From Candidatus Methanomethylicia archaeon (GTDB lineage: Archaea > Thermoproteota > Methanomethylicia > CALHIW01), in NCBI GenBank assembly GCA_938030905.1, contig CALHIW010000019.1, positions 1 to 7,381 of the forward strand: a DNA stretch of 7,381 bases, in the 5' to 3' direction. The notes under the pieces were generated by a model. The model saw only the letters and a list, made by a program, of their open reading frames with translations. It had not been told where the DNA came from and did not search any database. This document shows, one piece after another, positions 5,341 to 7,381 of the stretch (its first letter is position 1; each line of letters opens with the position of its first letter). The position numbers and the translations under genes are program-made.

Positions 5341-6780
5341 ATGAACTCTAACAGAAGCCTGCTATTAAAAAAGGCAGATCAGGTAGCTAAAGTTATAAAG
5401 GATTTTATGAATGAGGGCAAGAATTTTAAAGTTTTAGCACATCATGATGCTGATGGGATATCATCAGCTAGTATTTTTGTCTCCATACTAGCTCACTTTA
5501 AAACCAAGTTTCATGTAAGGGTCATAATGCAACTTAATGAGAAAAATATACTAAATATGCTTTCTTCTAAATCTGATGTTTTAATATTTCTTGATTTTGG
5601 AAGCGGATACAAAGATGTAATTAAAAATGCAGCTCCAGAAAATGATATTATAATCATTGATCATCATGAAGTATTGAAATCTTTTAAAGGAGATGAAAAA
5701 TTGATTGAGTTAAATCCTCATCTATTCAATATAAATGGCTCTTATGAAATAAGTAGTGCTGGATTAGCATTTTTAATTGCCGAAAAAGTGATTCCTGAGG
5801 GTAGTCTAAACCTATCACTACTTGCTATTGTTGGAGCTATAGGCGATAGACAAGATAGAGGTGAAATGCGAAGTTTAACTGGTGTAAATAGCGTGATTGT
5901 CCAAAAAGCAGAAGATGCTGGATTAATAAAATGTAAGTTAAGTTTAAGACTTTTCGGAGCTGAAATACGTCCATTAATTAAATCATTAGAATACACAACA
6001 GATCCATTTATACCTGGCCTTAGTGGTGATGAGGGTGCATGTTATAAGTTTCTTAGAAGCATAGGCATCGAACCTAAGAAGCCTGATGGAAAATGGAAAA
6101 CCCTTAATGATCTTAATGATATTGAAAAATCAAATTTAACATCGAACCTCATAAAGTACATGATAAATAAAGGAATGGAGCCCAAGGAAGCGGAGTCAAT
6201 TATAGGCTATACATACATTGCAAATAATGAACCCCCTTTCTCTCCACTAAGAGATATTCGTGAGTTTTCATCACTATTAAATGCTTGTGGCAGAATGGGT
6301 AAAGGAGGCCTCGGAATCGCAGTATGTATAAAGCATGATAAAGCAATAGAGGAAGCAAATCAATTAGTAGTTGAATATCGTAGAAAAATATCAAGCTATA
6401 TAGCATGGCTATTTGAAAATCCTGAAAGAATTAGAAAGAGCAGATATATTCAAAGCTTTCACGGCGGATCATTTATAGAGGACTCCATGATTGGAACAGT
6501 AATATCAGTTACTATGAATTCATGTTTATTTTCTCAGAACAAAATTATAATTGCCTTTGCTAATAGTGATGGTCAAATAAAGGTATCTGCCCGTTCTCCC
6601 CCTCAAATTATTGGGGTGAATATAGGATCAGCTCTACAGGAGGCAGCGGAAAAAGTGGGTGGGAAGGGTGGAGGACATGATGTAGCTGCTGGTGCATTTA
6701 TACCAATAGGCGCTGAAGAACGCTTTCTTCAAATATTAGATGGACTAATTGAGAAACAATTAGGTAGTAAAAAATTATGA
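5341..6780 (+). CDS. recJ: RecJ-like DHH/DHHA1 phosphoesterase (GAN/Cdc45 relative)
   Basis: This 479-residue protein has the full archaeal RecJ layout: an N-terminal DHH domain and a C-terminal DHHA1 domain. Family members degrade single-stranded nucleic acid with Mn or Mg; archaeal forms bind GINS in the replisome (GAN) and are related to Cdc45, and some crenarchaeal versions have lost catalysis. Here the metal motifs look intact: HHDADGI at 34-40 (Asp36, Asp38), FLDFGSG at 84-90 (Asp85), the signature DHH at 107-109 in IIDHHE, and GDRQD at 168-172 (Asp169). NACGRM at 314-319 and the DHHA1 loop GGKGGGHDVAAGA at 440-452 are also present. I therefore infer an active enzyme. No CMG motor or GINS gene is in the window, so the replisome role is inferred from family. 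ATG 5341 gives a normal N-terminus; the last four bases overlap pcc1. Confidence 0.93.
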   Translation: MNSNRSLLLKKADQVAKVIKDFMNEGKNFKVLAHHDADGISSASIFVSILAHFKTKFHVRVIMQLNEKNILNMLSSKSDVLIFLDFGSGYKDVIKNAAPENDIIIIDHHEVLKSFKGDEKLIELNPHLFNINGSYEISSAGLAFLIAEKVIPEGSLNLSLLAIVGAIGDRQDRGEMRSLTGVNSVIVQKAEDAGLIKCKLSLRLFGAEIRPLIKSLEYTTDPFIPGLSGDEGACYKFLRSIGIEPKKPDGKWKTLNDLNDIEKSNLTSNLIKYMINKGMEPKEAESIIGYTYIANNEPPFSPLRDIREFSSLLNACGRMGKGGLGIAVCIKHDKAIEEANQLVVEYRRKISSYIAWLFENPERIRKSRYIQSFHGGSFIEDSMIGTVISVTMNSCLFSQNKIIIAFANSDGQIKVSARSPPQIIGVNIGSALQEAAEKVGGKGGGHDVAAGAFIPIGAEERFLQILDGLIEKQLGSKKL

Positions 6781-7022
6781 TTTGCAGCTCTGTTAAAGCT
6801 GTTGTTAAAATTACATATTCGAATACTAAATTGGCTAAGCTAATACTTGATTCAACTCAGCCTGATAATATTAATCTTCCCCCATATATAGAAATACGAT
6901 CAGCAATTAAGAATAATAGTCTAGTGTTTAAAATTAGGTCATGGAAAGAACTTGGTAGCTTACTTTATGCTGTTGACGATCTTTTACAGTGCATATCATC
7001 TATTGAGAAACTAAAACTGTAA
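6777..7022 (+). CDS. pcc1: KEOPS subunit Pcc1
   Basis: This small 81-residue protein fits Pcc1, the KEOPS subunit that dimerises, contacts Kae1 and helps bind tRNA. The pattern matches the family: a first strand KAVVKITYSN (7-16), an alpha helix KLAKLILDST (18-27), PDN at 29-31 leading to P-x-I-x-I strands, a hairpin ending FKIRS (51-55), then the final long helix with AVDDLLQCI (65-73). ATG 6777 overlaps the recJ stop as ATGA, suggesting coupled translation, with AGGT about 11 bases upstream as a weak SD. With kae1 and bud32 upstream, three KEOPS subunits lie within 4.5 kb; Cgi121 is not seen. The stop is TAA. Confidence 0.87.
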   Translation: MICSSVKAVVKITYSNTKLAKLILDSTQPDNINLPPYIEIRSAIKNNSLVFKIRSWKELGSLLYAVDDLLQCISSIEKLKL

Positions 7023-7381
7023 TTAACGATCTAGATTCTAAGTGTTAATCATTGCTTTGTGGCTTAATTCTGAAATTCGTAATTCAATTTCATATAGAAT
7101 ACGAGAAACCTTAGTAATCTATAATTGTATTACTTATGGGACGCGAGAAATAAATACTAAACTACAAAGTATTATTAATAAATCTAGTAGCTAGATGGTC
7201 GTGTTTAATTAGGGTTTAGAGTGTTCTTTAGACTTCTTGGGGGTTATGTTGCAAGGGGCTTGCTGGATAGTACTGTATTACTATACTTATTAGATCCTTA
7301 CCAGGATGGTTTCAGTATTTTTTAACTCTCTTCACTAAGATTGATACTGTTTAACTCTAGATTTAGAGTCTAGTAGGCTTG
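7023..7381. other. Right flank, no supportable gene
   Basis: I see no intact gene, tRNA or repeat array in these 359 bases. The longest notable frame runs from GTG 7221 to TAA 7325 (34 codons, LLGGYVARGLLDSTVLLYLL then DPYQDG), which is protein-like and hydrophobic but has no SD or recognisable family; it might be a fragment of a decayed gene. Short hairpins occur: AATACT/AGTATT (7153-7158 with 7168-7173), TCTAG-TAG-CTAGA near 7182-7194 and CTCTA-GATT-TAGAG in the last 40 bases. A T7 run near 7317-7323 could end transcription, but it is nearly 300 bases past pcc1. Confidence 0.5.

Noticed and set aside
5742..5996. Minus-strand open frame inside recJ
   Set aside because: It is a shadow of the conserved DHH coding sequence with no start signal.
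6200..6406. Second minus-strand open frame inside recJ
   Set aside because: It is opposite conserved RecJ sequence, has skewed Leu/Tyr composition and no recognisable domain.
7221..7325. A 34-codon small membrane protein from GTG 7221
   Set aside because: It has no SD or promoter at a sensible distance and no family resemblance; it is described only as a possible fragment.
1..7381. CRISPR array, tRNA or rRNA gene
   Set aside because: No regularly spaced repeats and no tRNA or rRNA signatures were seen; the only long exact repeat I found occurs twice, 896 bases apart.

Overview
The window reads as a piece of an AT-rich archaeal chromosome, most likely from the Thermoproteota (crenarchaeal) side. 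Evidence: every recognisable gene is of archaeal/eukaryotic type (ribosomal proteins S24e, S27ae and archaeal S15; KEOPS subunits Kae1, Bud32 and Pcc1; a GAN-type RecJ/DHH protein), Kae1 and Bud32 are separate genes rather than fused, and two genes begin without a Shine-Dalgarno (SD) but at a TATA-to-ATG distance that suits leaderless transcripts. Starts include ATG, one TTG and one apparent ATT; TAA, TGA and TAG are all used as stops.

Layout. Positions 1-1999 hold no intact gene: an A/C-rich tract (1 to about 150), a cluster of inverted repeats (258-297), a decayed DDE transposase of apparent IS6 type (about 363-830) between two exact copies of a 34-base direct repeat (287-320 and 1183-1216), then stop-riddled DNA up to a promoter just before 2000. 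Positions 2000-7022 are a dense, all-plus-strand block: rps24e, rps27ae (52 codons), kae1, bud32, a Ham1/RdgB-type NTP pyrophosphatase, rps15, a RecJ-like DHH protein and pcc1. Positions 7023-7381 are again without a supportable gene.

How it works together. S24e, S27ae and S15 are small-subunit ribosomal proteins. Kae1, Bud32 and Pcc1 are three subunits of KEOPS, which completes N6-threonylcarbamoyladenosine (t6A) at position 37 of ANN-decoding tRNAs; Cgi121 and the Sua5/TsaC enzyme that makes its substrate are not in the window. Ham1 cleans the nucleotide pool, and the RecJ-like protein belongs to the family that joins GINS in the archaeal replisome. The first five genes are spaced like one operon (gaps of 18 and 17 bases, a 4-base overlap, a 3-base gap). 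rps15 follows after 48 bases containing a perfect 12-bp inverted repeat. recJ and pcc1 overlap by 4 bases and appear to have their own promoter.

Most notable points: the Ham1 gene has no ATG, GTG or TTG at its conserved N-terminus and is best explained by an AUU start behind a good SD (or by a sequence error, or readthrough of the single TGA separating it in frame from bud32); Kae1 keeps its metal ligands but departs from the family pattern in three nucleotide-site motifs; and a core gene block is flanked on both sides by decayed DNA.
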